Shown: positions 11,864 to 21,663, numbered from the stretch's first letter. The stretch is DNA of 64,000 nt from Psychrobacter immobilis (GCA_904846145.1 CAJGZL010000001.1:1302001-1366000), one strand, 5' to 3'. Numbers and translations: made by a program. The notes: generated by a model from the letters alone, not told the origin.

Positions 11864-13120
11864 ATGGATAAAACAACAATGACAGATCTAATTATAAAAA
11901 ATGCGCAATTAGCAGGACGAAAGCAGTTAGTCGATATCCACGTAACAGAGGCAATGATCACTGACATTGCAGATTCTAAAAATAGAGCTGATGATAATGA
12001 AACAATTATTCATAAGATTTATAATGCTAAAGGTCACTTTGTCTGCACAGGATTTTATGAAAGCCATATCCATTTGGATAAAGCTTGCATTCTAGATCGT
12101 TGTAGCGTCACTGAAGGTACGCTAAAGGAAGCGGTTGATGAGACGGGTAATGCAAAAGAAGATTTCACAGAAGAGGACGTCTTTGAACGTGCCTCAAAAG
12201 TGGTAGAGATGGCTATCAAAAAGGGCACTGTTGGCCTGCGAAGCTTCGTTGAGACTGACGAAAAAACAGAGATGCGTAGTTTTGTAGCCCTAAAGAGAGT
12301 GCAAGAAAAGTATGCCTTTGCTATTGATATAGAGCTTTGTGCCTTTGCGCAATCGGGGCTAACCACTAAGCCTCTAACTCAAAAACTACTCAAACAAGCC
12401 CTATCTCGAGGCGCTGATTTGATCGGTGGCTGTCCTTATAAAGATGATAATCCTGATGAGCACATCGAGATGATATTTGATATCGCTGAACAATTCGATG
12501 TCGATGTGGATTTTCATTTAGACTTTGACTTAGATCCTGAGGGTTCAACTATTCCAAAAGTAGCTGAGGAGACGATCAAGCGTAATTATCAAGGTCGCGT
12601 CTCTATCGGTCATGTGACTAAGCTTGCGGCAATGGATAAGATGAAACGTGGCGAGATGGCAGGACTATTGAAGCAGGCAGACATCACCTTGATCGTCTTG
12701 CCAGCCACTGATATTTATATTAATGGTAGTGACTATGAGAAGCTCATTCCTCGCGGCACAGTCAACGCCAATCAATTTGCCGATCTGGGTATTAATACGA
12801 CCATCTCTAGTAATAATATTTTAAATGCTTTTACGCCTTTCGGTGATGCTTCATTAATTCGTATGGCTAATATGTATGTCAATATCGCTCAGCTATCGAC
12901 TGACGATGAAATGAAAGACGCTTTTGCAATGATTACTAAAAATGCAGCTAAGCTATTATCTTTTGAGACTGAAATAAAGGTAGAAGTGCCAGCAACTTTA
13001 GTCGTTATAGAAGCAAAAGATGCTATTGAGGCTATTAGAACCAACTCGCAAGCTTTAGCAGGATTTAAGAATGGCAAGCAGACCTTTTGTAATGAGGCTG
13101 CCTATATTTGCTTTGAGTAA
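11864..13120 (+). CDS. Amidohydrolase-family protein, cytosine-deaminase-like fold
   Basis: A metal-dependent hydrolase of the amidohydrolase superfamily, 418 residues, near the size of CodA-type cytosine deaminases. The metal-binding HxH is visible (ESHIHLDKA, His68 and His70), followed by His218 in DFHLDFDLD and His250 in SIGHVTK. By my alignment from memory to E. coli CodA, the catalytic Glu (HxxE) is Phe221 here and the catalytic Asp is Asn317 (SSNNILNAFTPFGD). Deamination of cytosine is therefore doubtful and the substrate is unknown. No good Shine-Dalgarno sequence precedes ATG 11864; ATG 11879 (MTDLIIKNAQ) is a plausible alternative. A strong terminator follows. The gene stands alone. 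Confidence 0.8.
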   Translation: MDKTTMTDLIIKNAQLAGRKQLVDIHVTEAMITDIADSKNRADDNETIIHKIYNAKGHFVCTGFYESHIHLDKACILDRCSVTEGTLKEAVDETGNAKEDFTEEDVFERASKVVEMAIKKGTVGLRSFVETDEKTEMRSFVALKRVQEKYAFAIDIELCAFAQSGLTTKPLTQKLLKQALSRGADLIGGCPYKDDNPDEHIEMIFDIAEQFDVDVDFHLDFDLDPEGSTIPKVAEETIKRNYQGRVSIGHVTKLAAMDKMKRGEMAGLLKQADITLIVLPATDIYINGSDYEKLIPRGTVNANQFADLGINTTISSNNILNAFTPFGDASLIRMANMYVNIAQLSTDDEMKDAFAMITKNAAKLLSFETEIKVEVPATLVVIEAKDAIEAIRTNSQALAGFKNGKQTFCNEAAYICFE

Positions 13121-13144
13121 AGTTATTTTAAAACCACTGAATGC

Positions 13145-13178
13145 AAAAAGCGCAGTCCTATTTTGACTGCGCTTTTTT
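13145..13178 (+). terminator. Rho-independent terminator after the amidohydrolase
   Basis: An 8-bp GC-rich stem, gcgcagtc/gactgcgc, has a 7-base loop and is followed by six T. It is preceded by an A-run, so it may also stop minus-strand transcripts of the gene ending at 13214. Confidence 0.9.
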
Positions 13179-13213
13179 GTGGGATTATGTTTTTACCATA
13201 ACACTCTATCGTA

Positions 13214-13903
13214 TCAGTCCTTACATAGCTCTAACTCTAGACAAGTATTATGAAGTTGCTTGAGCACCACTTCATAGCAAATTCCAACCACATTGATTCT
13301 ATACTTACCACTTTTTGCGCCACGAGTCCGTATGACGATCTCTCGTGATACGCAGTTATTGCCGCCCTCTATACAAGGTCCTAAATCGCCAAAGCATATA
13401 GGTCCTACAGGTATAATTTGTACTGAAGGCGTGCCATCAGGCATCAGAGGTACAGGGGAGCCGTCAGCTATAGTGACGTAAAGGTATGAGATACGCACAT
13501 TGCTAAAAGTAATGTTTGAGTAGCAATTACAGATTGAGATCATCGCAACTTCAACATCGTCCGTCTCAAAACAGTCGCAGTCGCTATCGCCCCATGCTAT
13601 AGATACGCAAGACTCGAAATTAGGTAATCGAACTTGTTTGCATTTACCTCCATCAGGTCCAATGCAAGAACAAGATTGATCTTTTCCATTACAGTGCTCT
13701 AGGGTATTTAACTTTTGCTCTTTGAGGTAATTTAAATAGTTATTTATAGAGTTGCCGATAAGACCACAAAAATCAAACCGCATATCTTTCATTTCACTTA
13801 GCTTTTTATCTTCATAGATTTCTTGGATACTCGTAATTTGTTTTTGTTCCTGTTCAGCAGCGATGGCCTTTTTATCCTCATTTTTAATCTTGGCATCTCT
13901 CAT
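13214..13903 (-). CDS. Cysteine-rich hypothetical protein
   Basis: I do not recognise a family. The 229-residue product has a charged, Lys/Glu-rich N terminus with no signal peptide. The rest contains many cysteines, including CSCIGPDGGKC, WGDSDCDCFETDDVEV, SICNCYSN and CIEGGNNC. Clusters like these could bind metal or form disulfides; neither is shown. The C-terminal half looks beta-rich (VRISYLYVTIADG, REIVIRTRGAKSGKYRINVVG). It is a single gene: the unrelated transporter upstream ends in its own terminator. An AGGAG-like sequence lies close before the ATG, supporting translation. Confidence 0.75.
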   Translation of the reverse strand: MRDAKIKNEDKKAIAAEQEQKQITSIQEIYEDKKLSEMKDMRFDFCGLIGNSINNYLNYLKEQKLNTLEHCNGKDQSCSCIGPDGGKCKQVRLPNFESCVSIAWGDSDCDCFETDDVEVAMISICNCYSNITFSNVRISYLYVTIADGSPVPLMPDGTPSVQIIPVGPICFGDLGPCIEGGNNCVSREIVIRTRGAKSGKYRINVVGICYEVVLKQLHNTCLELELCKD

Positions 13904-14090
13904 AATATTCTCCTAGTTAATAAATTTTTTCTACAACTTCCCTGTCCTAGTGAGCTCATTAGGCCAAGCTTTTAGGTGATTAATCGATAAATAATTTATT
14001 AAAAATAACTACTTACTGTTTAAGCTACAGCTTTATATTCAAAAAATCGAATATAATGTACATGCTTTACTAATTATCTATCAATAAAAA

Positions 14091-14123
14091 GACCTTTATC
14101 ACTTATATGAAATGATAAAGGTC
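14091..14123 (-). terminator. Terminator after the DMT transporter
   Basis: An 11-bp perfect stem, gacctttatca/tgataaaggtc, with an 11-base loop. On the minus strand it is followed by a T-run (tttttatt), placing it downstream of the gene ending at 14187. Confidence 0.8.
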
Positions 14124-14186
14124 ATCTATTTTGAGGTAAATATTATTTGTATCAATAAAAGTACTTTTCAGAAACAGTGAAGTATT

Positions 14187-15131
14187 TTAAAGTTTATCAC
14201 TAATAGGTTTTGCCATTCTAACCCCACCCCAAGTCACTAAAGCCACACCCAGTGCAATCAAAGAAGCTCCTAATATTAGTCCCTCTGGTGGTGCCTCTCC
14301 TTGTAAGAACACTGCGACAGGCACGCCAACGACTGCACCAATTGCACCAAGTAAGCTCAATAGTACAGGGCCGCCTGTCTTTTGTAATAAGAATAGTAAT
14401 AAGAACTGCGCGGCAAATATACAAGCCTGTACTGTGATCAGTATTACGGGTTGAGCTTGATTAAGGGGAATAGTCAGTGAGAAATTTGGTAGCAAAGCAA
14501 CTGCTGCTAATATTAAAGCGGCGGCTATCAGCATTCCAGGGGATAAGGCGATAGCAGAAGCGTTAGCAGGCCAGCGCAGTGAGCGATATATGTTACCGAT
14601 GGCGAGCAATATAGGGCCACAAAGCGCCAGAACTATCCAAAATATACTAGCATCAGGCGCTGCAAATTTACGAGTGGCTAACACCCCAGCGCCCGCTAAG
14701 GCTGCGGCTACCCCAAGAGCGCGCCATTTATCAAAGCGCTCAATACTGAGCAGTAAAGCGCCCAAATAGGTTAATAAAGGAGGTAGCGCAATAATCAGTG
14801 CAACAAAACCTGCCCCGACATGAGGAATCGCTGAGAAAAAAATCAGATTAGAGCCTGCAACACTAACTAATGCAGCGATGACGTAATATTCTAAATTTCG
14901 GCCATTCAAAGGTAAGGTATCTCGTTGTATTAAGGCAACAATCTGCAAAATTAGCGCCGCCCCTGCTATTGACCAAAATAAATAACCTAGTGGCGTCAAA
15001 CCAATTTCAATAGCGAATTTGGCAAGATTAGTAGATATTCCTAAAAATACACCACCGACTAATAGACAAGCGAACGGAATCAGCCAAGCATTTTTACGAT
15101 TAGATATCTTATGTTGCATAGCTGCGCTCAC
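14187..15131 (-). CDS. EamA/DMT-superfamily membrane transporter
   Basis: A 314-residue inner-membrane protein of the drug/metabolite transporter superfamily with two EamA halves. About ten hydrophobic segments are visible, from ACLLVGGVFLGISTNLAKFA near the N terminus to ILGASLIALGVALVTWGGVRM at the end. The second half has the usual LLSLLGAIGAVVGVPVAVFLQGE pattern. Family members export metabolites, amino acids or drugs, but the substrate cannot be told from sequence. It is a single gene with its own terminator downstream, separated from the yceI operon by about 80 bp and another terminator. Confidence 0.88.
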   Translation of the reverse strand: MSAAMQHKISNRKNAWLIPFACLLVGGVFLGISTNLAKFAIEIGLTPLGYLFWSIAGAALILQIVALIQRDTLPLNGRNLEYYVIAALVSVAGSNLIFFSAIPHVGAGFVALIIALPPLLTYLGALLLSIERFDKWRALGVAAALAGAGVLATRKFAAPDASIFWIVLALCGPILLAIGNIYRSLRWPANASAIALSPGMLIAAALILAAVALLPNFSLTIPLNQAQPVILITVQACIFAAQFLLLFLLQKTGGPVLLSLLGAIGAVVGVPVAVFLQGEAPPEGLILGASLIALGVALVTWGGVRMAKPISDKL

Positions 15132-15148
15132 CTGTCTTAATGATTAAA

Positions 15149-15179
15149 AAGGCCAAAACTTAGGTTAAGTTTTGGCCTT
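15149..15179 (-). terminator. Terminator of the MFP-RND-YceI operon
   Basis: A 12-bp perfect stem, ggccaaaactta/taagttttggcc, with a 3-base loop, followed on the minus strand by five T. It lies about 35 bp beyond the YceI stop codon. Confidence 0.88.
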
Positions 15180-15211
15180 GTCCATAGGGTAAATAGTTAT
15201 ACGGCAAACAC

Positions 15212-15835
15212 TTACTGTTTTGCCGCTTCGATTTGAATTTTTAATTTGACCATTTCGGTAATACCAAGCAAAGTATATTTGCTGACATCCCATTTTCGGC
15301 GGTCAATAGTGGTGGTAAAATCACCACCACAGACTTGGCTTTTGGCAATAAAGCTAAAGTAACAGTTAAACTTAGTAGCACTTAGAGTGACAGGATGAGT
15401 AGCACCATGCATGGTCAAATTACCATCCACTTTTACCACATCCCCAACTTCCATACCATTAGCATTAGTATCTGCGAAGTGCCAGTTAGTGGATTTAAAA
15501 GAAATCAGCGGATATTTGTCAGCATCAAAAAAGTCAGGACTAATAAGCACATTATCAAAGGCTTTATTGCCCGTGTTTAAGCTGTTCACTGGAATAACAA
15601 CTGAGATATCACCTACTTTAGCATCAGGGTCATATTGCAGTTGACCTGTTATATTATAAAACCCGCCGCTATTCGTTGAAGTACCAAAATGATCAATCTC
15701 AAAGCGCGCATTGCTATTATCAGGCACGATTAGATAAGTGGTAGCCTGTGTGCTACCGATAGCTCCTGCTAGCAATAACGCACCGATCAACGACTTTTTA
15801 TAATGTGCAGCGACCTTCGATAAAAAATGACTCAT
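15212..15835 (-). CDS. YceI-family periplasmic lipid-binding protein
   Basis: A 207-residue secreted protein of the YceI family, which folds as a lipocalin-like barrel and is thought to bind polyisoprenoid lipids. An N-terminal signal peptide is visible (KSLIGALLLAGAIGSTQA, cleavage near TQA-TT). The domain has its usual marks: SNARFEIDHFG at the start, NTGNKAFDNVL and SPDFFDADKYPLISFKST in the middle, and VDGNLTMHGATHPV later. It starts 24 bp after the RND pump stop codon and is followed by a terminator, so it is probably the last gene of that operon. Any functional link with the pump is inference. Confidence 0.9.
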   Translation of the reverse strand: MSHFLSKVAAHYKKSLIGALLLAGAIGSTQATTYLIVPDNSNARFEIDHFGTSTNSGGFYNITGQLQYDPDAKVGDISVVIPVNSLNTGNKAFDNVLISPDFFDADKYPLISFKSTNWHFADTNANGMEVGDVVKVDGNLTMHGATHPVTLSATKFNCYFSFIAKSQVCGGDFTTTIDRRKWDVSKYTLLGITEMVKLKIQIEAAKQ

Positions 15836-15859
15836 AACAACATTCCTTTGTAGTGTTAT

Positions 15860-18800
15860 TTAATTAATGGTATCAACCGCTGAGCTATCAGTCGCTTGCT
15901 TTTTATCCTTGCCATGCGGTACGAGCCACTTTGAGAACCAGCCTGATACATCATCCATCAGCGTATAAATCACAGGAATGACTACTAAGCTTAGCAAAGT
16001 AGAGGTCACTAAACCACCGATGACCGCCGCTGCCATCGGACGACGGAAAGTCGGATCAGCATCACCCCAACCGAATACCAGTGGCAACATGCCAGCGCCC
16101 ATAGCAATTGTGGTCATAATAATCGGCCGCGCACGCTTGCGACAAGCATCAATAATAGCGTCGAGACGTGCAAGCCCACGATTTTGCGCGATGATAGCGT
16201 AGTCAACGAGCAGAATTGAGTTTTTGGTCGCGATACCCATTAGCATAATAAAGCCAATCATCGATGGCATCGATAGGCTGCTGCCCGTGATAACTAGACC
16301 TGCAAGCGCACCACCAATCGATAGTGGTAGCGCCATCAAAATAGTAAAAGGCTGCAATAATTTGCCGAAAAGTAAAATAAGCACCCCTAAAATACAAACA
16401 ATACCAACCGACATCGCGATAATGAAGCCACTAAATAGCTCAGCCATGTTCTCAGCTTGACCTTGTTCAACGATACTGATTGTTGATGGTAAATTCTGCA
16501 TCGTAGGAGTCTGTTTGACCGCTTCTACTAACTCACCAAGCTCACCATCCGCAGGTTGCACCGTGACACTAATAGCTCGTTCACGATCTAGGCGTTTGAT
16601 CTGCGCAGGCCCTGTACCAAACTCTAAATCAGCGACTTCACCGAGACGCACGCCTTCGCTTGTCGGACGACTATTGAGCACGTATAAGCCTTCTAGCTGC
16701 GTAACGTTTTGTTTGGCGACATCAGGTAGACGCACCACGATAGGTATCTGACGCGTATCGAGATTGAGCTTGGAGAGACGCTGCTCATAATCGCCAACTG
16801 TCGCTATGCGTAGCGTTGAGGCGATATCTTGCGTCGTCACGCCTTTGTCAGCCATGGCTAATCGATCGGGAATGACCGTCAGCTCCGGTCTAGGTAAGCT
16901 TCGATCGCTAGTGACCGCTCCTGCGGCTGGTAGCGCACGCACCTCGGTCATAATTTTCTGAGCGGTTTGCTCCAAAATCTCTGGACTACTACTGGTTAAA
17001 GAGAAGTTATAGCCACTTCCGCCGCCACTGCCTATACCAACGGTAAAGCGCGCACCAGGCACCTCTTCCATCAAAGCACTGATTTCACGTTCTATCGATT
17101 TTTTGAAAGCGCGTTCATCTCTCGCTACGAGCACGATATCTAAATTGGCAATATTTTTGGCTTTGCTACCGCCGCTAGAGCCTGCCTCCATAGTAGCTTG
17201 CGCTTCTCCGACAGAGGTAAAAATATTGCTAACCTCAGGCATTGCCAAAATACGACTACTAGCCATTTCAGCGACACGCTCAGTGTCAGCTAGCTCAGCA
17301 TCGGGCGTCAGCTCTATTGATACGCGCGTCTGATTACCATTATCATCTGGAATAAATGCTGTTGGTAATAGTCCTGCCAAGCTTAGTGAGCCGACGAATA
17401 ACAGTAGCGTTGTGCCCATGGTTATCCAGCGATGACTTAGTGTCCACGAAACCACTTTAAGATAGCCTGTCATGACTCTACTTTGCTTTTCGACTCGATG
17501 CTTTTCAGGCCGCAATATATAAGCCGCCATCATCGGCGTTATCAGACGTGCGACTAGCAAAGACATCACGATTGAGATAGCAGCCGTCCAACCAAATTGA
17601 CGGAAGAACTGACCGACAACACCGCCCATAAAGGCCGTTGGTAAAAATACTGCGACCAGCGTAAAGGTCGTAGCCACTACCGCTAAGCCAATCTCATCAG
17701 CCGCTTCCATCGCCGCTTCATAAGGTGTTTTGCCCATTCGTAAATGGCGAATAATGTTTTCAACCTCAACGATAGCGTCATCGACTAATACGCCAACGAC
17801 TAACGATAAAGCTAGTAGAGTAATAATATTAAGGCTAAAGTCGAATAAGTACATCCCTAAAAAGGTAGGAATAATGGACAGTGGTAACGCAACGGCAGTG
17901 ACGATGGTTGCACGAATATTACGCAGGAATAAAAAGACCACGATGACGGCTAAAATACCGCCTTCAATCAGCATAGTGAGCGAAGCCTTATAATCTTCTG
18001 CTACTGGCACGGCGCGGTCGTAGACCTTTTCTATGTTAATACTACTCATCTCACTACTGAGTTTGGCAAGCTCGGCATCGACCCGTTCTGCTACTTCAAC
18101 TTCACCATTACCACGCGAGCGTACAATGTTGAAGGCCACTACGGTTTGCTCATTTAACTTAGCCACTGAACTACGATCAGCCGGAGCATCGGTGATGGTT
18201 GCCATACGTCCTAGCGCTTGTGTCCCGCCTATCGGTACGGCAATCTGTAAATTGTTCAACTCGTTAGCGCGCTCAACTGCACCCAATACTCTGATAGTTT
18301 GCGTCGCATTACCGACCTCAGCTTCCCCGCCAGCTCCGTCTTGCTGAATACCTGCTATTTGCTGCGATAGCTGCACGATAGAGAGCTGTAATCCACTGAG
18401 CACGATAGGGTCTGCTGCAATTCTAATCTCACGCTGCAACCCACCGATACGATTAACCGAACCAACGCCAGGTATATCCGATAGACGCTTGGTAATCGTA
18501 TCATCGACGAACCACGACAAATCCTCAACGCTCATATTGTCCGCAGCAACTGAATAGGTCACTACTGGAAACCCTGAGGTCGAGACTTTAGTAATAATCG
18601 GATCATTGGCAGCAGCTGGTAGATCGCCACGAATCTCATCGACTGCGGAGCGGATATCATCGAGCGCTTCTTGAATATCTTTTTCTAACACGAATTCAGA
18701 AACAATCGTTACCGCGCCTGTTTGTACGGTGGTACGGATATGATCGATACCATTGATACTGGTTAACTTGTTTTCAATCTTTTTGGCGACGTCGTTTTCT

Positions 18801-18982
18801 AGTTGTACGGGATCAGCACCAGGTAAGGTTACGGTCACTACTACAGACGGGAAATCAATATCAGGAAATTCCTGCACTTTCATCTGCCCAAAACCGTATA
18901 TTCCACCCATGGTTAAGAGCACGAATAAAAGAATAGCGACTAGCGGATTTCGAATCGAATAAGCCGACGCATTCATACTCAT
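15860..18982 (-). CDS. RND-family efflux pump, inner-membrane permease subunit
   Basis: A 1,040-residue hydrophobe/amphiphile RND transporter, the AcrB/MexB class that uses proton flux to expel substrates. The N-terminal helix is followed by the conserved VQEFPDIDFPSVVVTV and the porter domain (DDIRSAVDEIRGDLP). The membrane block contains the paired acidic residues of helix 4 (LVVGVLVDDAIVEVENIIRHL). The C-terminal half repeats the fold and ends with FRRPMAAAVIGGLVTSTLLSLVVIPVIYTLMDD. The length is typical. Its start overlaps the stop of the membrane fusion protein by ATGA, so the two are translationally coupled. No outer-membrane channel gene is adjacent, so a channel such as TolC elsewhere would be needed. 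Confidence 0.95.
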   Translation of the reverse strand: MSMNASAYSIRNPLVAILLFVLLTMGGIYGFGQMKVQEFPDIDFPSVVVTVTLPGADPVQLENDVAKKIENKLTSINGIDHIRTTVQTGAVTIVSEFVLEKDIQEALDDIRSAVDEIRGDLPAAANDPIITKVSTSGFPVVTYSVAADNMSVEDLSWFVDDTITKRLSDIPGVGSVNRIGGLQREIRIAADPIVLSGLQLSIVQLSQQIAGIQQDGAGGEAEVGNATQTIRVLGAVERANELNNLQIAVPIGGTQALGRMATITDAPADRSSVAKLNEQTVVAFNIVRSRGNGEVEVAERVDAELAKLSSEMSSINIEKVYDRAVPVAEDYKASLTMLIEGGILAVIVVFLFLRNIRATIVTAVALPLSIIPTFLGMYLFDFSLNIITLLALSLVVGVLVDDAIVEVENIIRHLRMGKTPYEAAMEAADEIGLAVVATTFTLVAVFLPTAFMGGVVGQFFRQFGWTAAISIVMSLLVARLITPMMAAYILRPEKHRVEKQSRVMTGYLKVVSWTLSHRWITMGTTLLLFVGSLSLAGLLPTAFIPDDNGNQTRVSIELTPDAELADTERVAEMASSRILAMPEVSNIFTSVGEAQATMEAGSSGGSKAKNIANLDIVLVARDERAFKKSIEREISALMEEVPGARFTVGIGSGGGSGYNFSLTSSSPEILEQTAQKIMTEVRALPAAGAVTSDRSLPRPELTVIPDRLAMADKGVTTQDIASTLRIATVGDYEQRLSKLNLDTRQIPIVVRLPDVAKQNVTQLEGLYVLNSRPTSEGVRLGEVADLEFGTGPAQIKRLDRERAISVTVQPADGELGELVEAVKQTPTMQNLPSTISIVEQGQAENMAELFSGFIIAMSVGIVCILGVLILLFGKLLQPFTILMALPLSIGGALAGLVITGSSLSMPSMIGFIMLMGIATKNSILLVDYAIIAQNRGLARLDAIIDACRKRARPIIMTTIAMGAGMLPLVFGWGDADPTFRRPMAAAVIGGLVTSTLLSLVVIPVIYTLMDDVSGWFSKWLVPHGKDKKQATDSSAVDTIN

Positions 18983-20379
18983 GAGGATGCCTGCGCTGAT
19001 TTCTGTACTGATTTTCGTACTGAGGCTGTTGAGTTTGTTGCTTGAGCTACGGCGCTAGCATTAGTGTTGGTTTCGCTATTAGTACTACTCTCGACCACAC
19101 GTACAAGATCGCCTTCATTTAAGAAGCTACCACCTTGCTTTACTAAGCGACTATCTGCTGGTAACGGCTCTGCAATCGCAACATTTTCACCGAAGCGCGC
19201 GCCTAGTTGCACACGCTCACGTTTGACGCGCCCGACGGTTTTGTCATTAGTGGTTTTGATATCAGTCACTAGCATCACATAGTCGTAACCATCATTACTG
19301 ATAATCGCACTATTAGGCACCGTTTGCATACTGACGCTACCTAATAAGAACTCGCCCGTTTGATACATGCCAGCTCGAGCATTACTACTATTAGCGAGAC
19401 TGGCATAAATAGTAATTTGACGATTGTCACTGGCGGTTGGTGCGATACGGCGCACCTCTCCCATTACTGACTGTCCTTGCGATAGGCTCACTTTGACAGG
19501 CGTACCTATCTTTACCTCACCAATGAGCTTGGGATCGATATCCGCTTGCCATTCTAAGGTGCCGTTTTTGATAATAGTAAATAATGGCTCACCGCCTGCT
19601 ACTTGCCCAACTTCGATTAGCTTTTCACTGATAATACCGCTGACAGGCGCAGTGACTGTGGCGTTAGATAAGCTTAAACGCTGGCTACTGAGCCGTGCTC
19701 TAGCCGACTGTAGAGCCGCTTGCGCTCGTAGCTCAGAGGTACGATAGCGATCAGCCTCTTGACGACTAATAGCATCGATATCTATTAAAGGGAGTACTCT
19801 TGCGGCATCCGCTTTAGCATTAGCAAGGGTCGCTTGTGCTTCTGCTTCATCAGCCTCTGCTTGCAATATCTGCTGTTGCACCGCATCAGTATCGAAGATA
19901 GCGAGTACTTGACCTGCTTTGACACGTTGACCTTCCTCGACCAGTACCCGTTCGATTGCCACGCCACTCACTTTAGCGCTGACATTGGCAGTGTCTTTCG
20001 CGCTAATCGTCCCGTCAGCGCTCAAAGTATTGCCGATATTATCTTGGCTTGGCATCACAGTTTCGACCGATAGTACTGTTTGCTCTGCATCAATAACCTC
20101 ACCATTTTTATCATTAGTCTGTGCATTAGTAGCGACTTCTTGCGCATCAGTATCAGCACTATTAGCGCCCCAGTATTTGCCTAGAAGCACTCCGCCAATA
20201 AGCACAGCGATTAGTACTGGAATTAACCAGACTGGTAGCTTAGTCGCAGGCGAGCTTGAGTCTGCTTGACGATATGGCGGCAGCTGAGTCTCAGATACTG
20301 GCACTGACTTAAGCATCGGCTCGGACTCGACTAGGGGTTGCGGCGTAGGCTTATCACTAGAATCTGGAAGGTCACTCAT
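18979..20379 (-). CDS. RND efflux periplasmic adaptor (membrane fusion protein)
   Basis: The periplasmic adaptor that bridges the RND permease to an outer-membrane channel, about 466 residues. After a proline-rich cytoplasmic stretch comes one membrane helix (LPVWLIPVLIAVLIGGVLLGKYWG). The lipoyl domain (GQRVKAGQVLAIFD) and an alpha-helical hairpin rich in Ala/Gln (EADEAEAQATLANAKAD) follow. The second lipoyl half reads ATVTAPVSGIISEKLIEVGQVAGG. I prefer ATG 20379 (MSDLPDS) over an in-frame TTG six bases upstream because of the AGAG located before it. It is the first gene of the operon. Unlike AcrA it appears membrane-anchored by a helix rather than a lipid. Confidence 0.92.
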   Translation of the reverse strand: MSDLPDSSDKPTPQPLVESEPMLKSVPVSETQLPPYRQADSSSPATKLPVWLIPVLIAVLIGGVLLGKYWGANSADTDAQEVATNAQTNDKNGEVIDAEQTVLSVETVMPSQDNIGNTLSADGTISAKDTANVSAKVSGVAIERVLVEEGQRVKAGQVLAIFDTDAVQQQILQAEADEAEAQATLANAKADAARVLPLIDIDAISRQEADRYRTSELRAQAALQSARARLSSQRLSLSNATVTAPVSGIISEKLIEVGQVAGGEPLFTIIKNGTLEWQADIDPKLIGEVKIGTPVKVSLSQGQSVMGEVRRIAPTASDNRQITIYASLANSSNARAGMYQTGEFLLGSVSMQTVPNSAIISNDGYDYVMLVTDIKTTNDKTVGRVKRERVQLGARFGENVAIAEPLPADSRLVKQGGSFLNEGDLVRVVESSTNSETNTNASAVAQATNSTASVRKSVQKSAQASS

Positions 20380-20592
20380 AATCAATCTCTATATCTGTCT
20401 GATAACTAAAGGTAGGCATTCGAACAAAGCTAACAACTCGGTCAAGGGTGCTAAAAAACTGATAGATAACAACAACTAGCAATTATACTTTATTTAGTAG
20501 ACAGTGGTGGAAGTTGCTGGGACTTGTAGAGTCACTAGGATAATACGGTATAGTAGTACGGTCTGTTAGACATCTACAAATAAGGATCATTA

Positions 20593-21663
20593 ATGCATTT
20601 TTCTAAACTATTAATTATCAGCACATTGGCTATTAGCGGCTATGTACAGGCCAGTAGTTCTGAAATCGAATACTGCGTGCATCCAGAATTTCAATCGGGC
20701 CCTTATACCTATTTGGGTTGTCTGCAAGATGATATGGCTATTGTTGGATACGTTCCTTATTACGGTGCCGTTGATACGGATGGGATGGAGATTATTCCGC
20801 CAAAGTACGACCTGATTTACCCTTTTTCAGAAGGAGTTGCAGTCGTTATGGATTTTGCTAGCAAGAAGAACGCTTATATTAATAAGCAAGGAGACTTTGT
20901 TACCGACTTTATATTTGATAATGCGCGTGAATTCTCTGAAGGGTTAGGGGCGGTCAATCAAAACCCACCAAACGGTATCTTTAATCCTGATGCAGGCGGT
21001 TGGGGATTTATTGATGCTAAAGGTGAGGTGCAGATTCCGCTGCAATATCAGAATGTAGCCTATGAGGGCTTTAAGCAGGGCTATGCAGCCGTTGAGCAAA
21101 AAGGCAAATGGGGCATGATCGACAAGAGCAATAACATTCATGTGCCTTTTATTTACGACTCTTTGAGCAATTACAATAGCGATAGAGCCTCTGCTGAACT
21201 CAATGGTAAGGATGGTTATATTGATCTACAAGGCAAGCCTGTCATTCCATTCATTTATGATAATGCTGCTAGATTTCAAGATGGCGTAGCCTTTGTTCGA
21301 AAGGCGTATAAGTATGCGCTAATTGATACCTCAGGTAAGCTGCTCACGCCTTTTATCTATGACAACGCTGATCCGTTTTTTGAAGGCGTAGCGGCGGTGA
21401 TGATTGTCGACAAATATGGCTATATACTACCCTCAGGGCAGCGGCTAACCGAGATAGAATATGACAAGGTTTATCCTTCTAAAGAAGGATTAATGGCAGT
21501 CAAAAAAAACGATAAATGGGGCTACGTAGACCATAGTGGTGCGCTGGTGATTCCTTATCAATTCGATGACTCTCGATATTTTTATAGTGGGGTGGCGGAG
21601 GTCAGCGTCGATGGCGAAAAATTCTATATTGATCAAATGGGTCAAAGGCTTACTCTTCCATAA
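20593..21663 (+). CDS. Secreted WG-repeat protein
   Basis: A 356-residue protein with a short signal peptide (LLIISTLAISGYVQASS) followed by about nine WG-type repeats of roughly 38-40 residues. Recognisable copies include GWGFIDAKGEVQIPLQYQ, KWGMIDKSNNIHVPFIYD, DGYIDLQGKPVIPFIYDNA, KYALIDTSGKLLTPFIYDNA and KWGYVDHSGALVIPYQFDDS. WG repeats form small beta modules of unknown general function. A good AAGGAT ribosome site precedes the ATG. It is monocistronic and convergent with the oxidase gene. Export to the periplasm or beyond is likely; the role is unknown. Confidence 0.85.
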   Translation: MHFSKLLIISTLAISGYVQASSSEIEYCVHPEFQSGPYTYLGCLQDDMAIVGYVPYYGAVDTDGMEIIPPKYDLIYPFSEGVAVVMDFASKKNAYINKQGDFVTDFIFDNAREFSEGLGAVNQNPPNGIFNPDAGGWGFIDAKGEVQIPLQYQNVAYEGFKQGYAAVEQKGKWGMIDKSNNIHVPFIYDSLSNYNSDRASAELNGKDGYIDLQGKPVIPFIYDNAARFQDGVAFVRKAYKYALIDTSGKLLTPFIYDNADPFFEGVAAVMIVDKYGYILPSGQRLTEIEYDKVYPSKEGLMAVKKNDKWGYVDHSGALVIPYQFDDSRYFYSGVAEVSVDGEKFYIDQMGQRLTLP

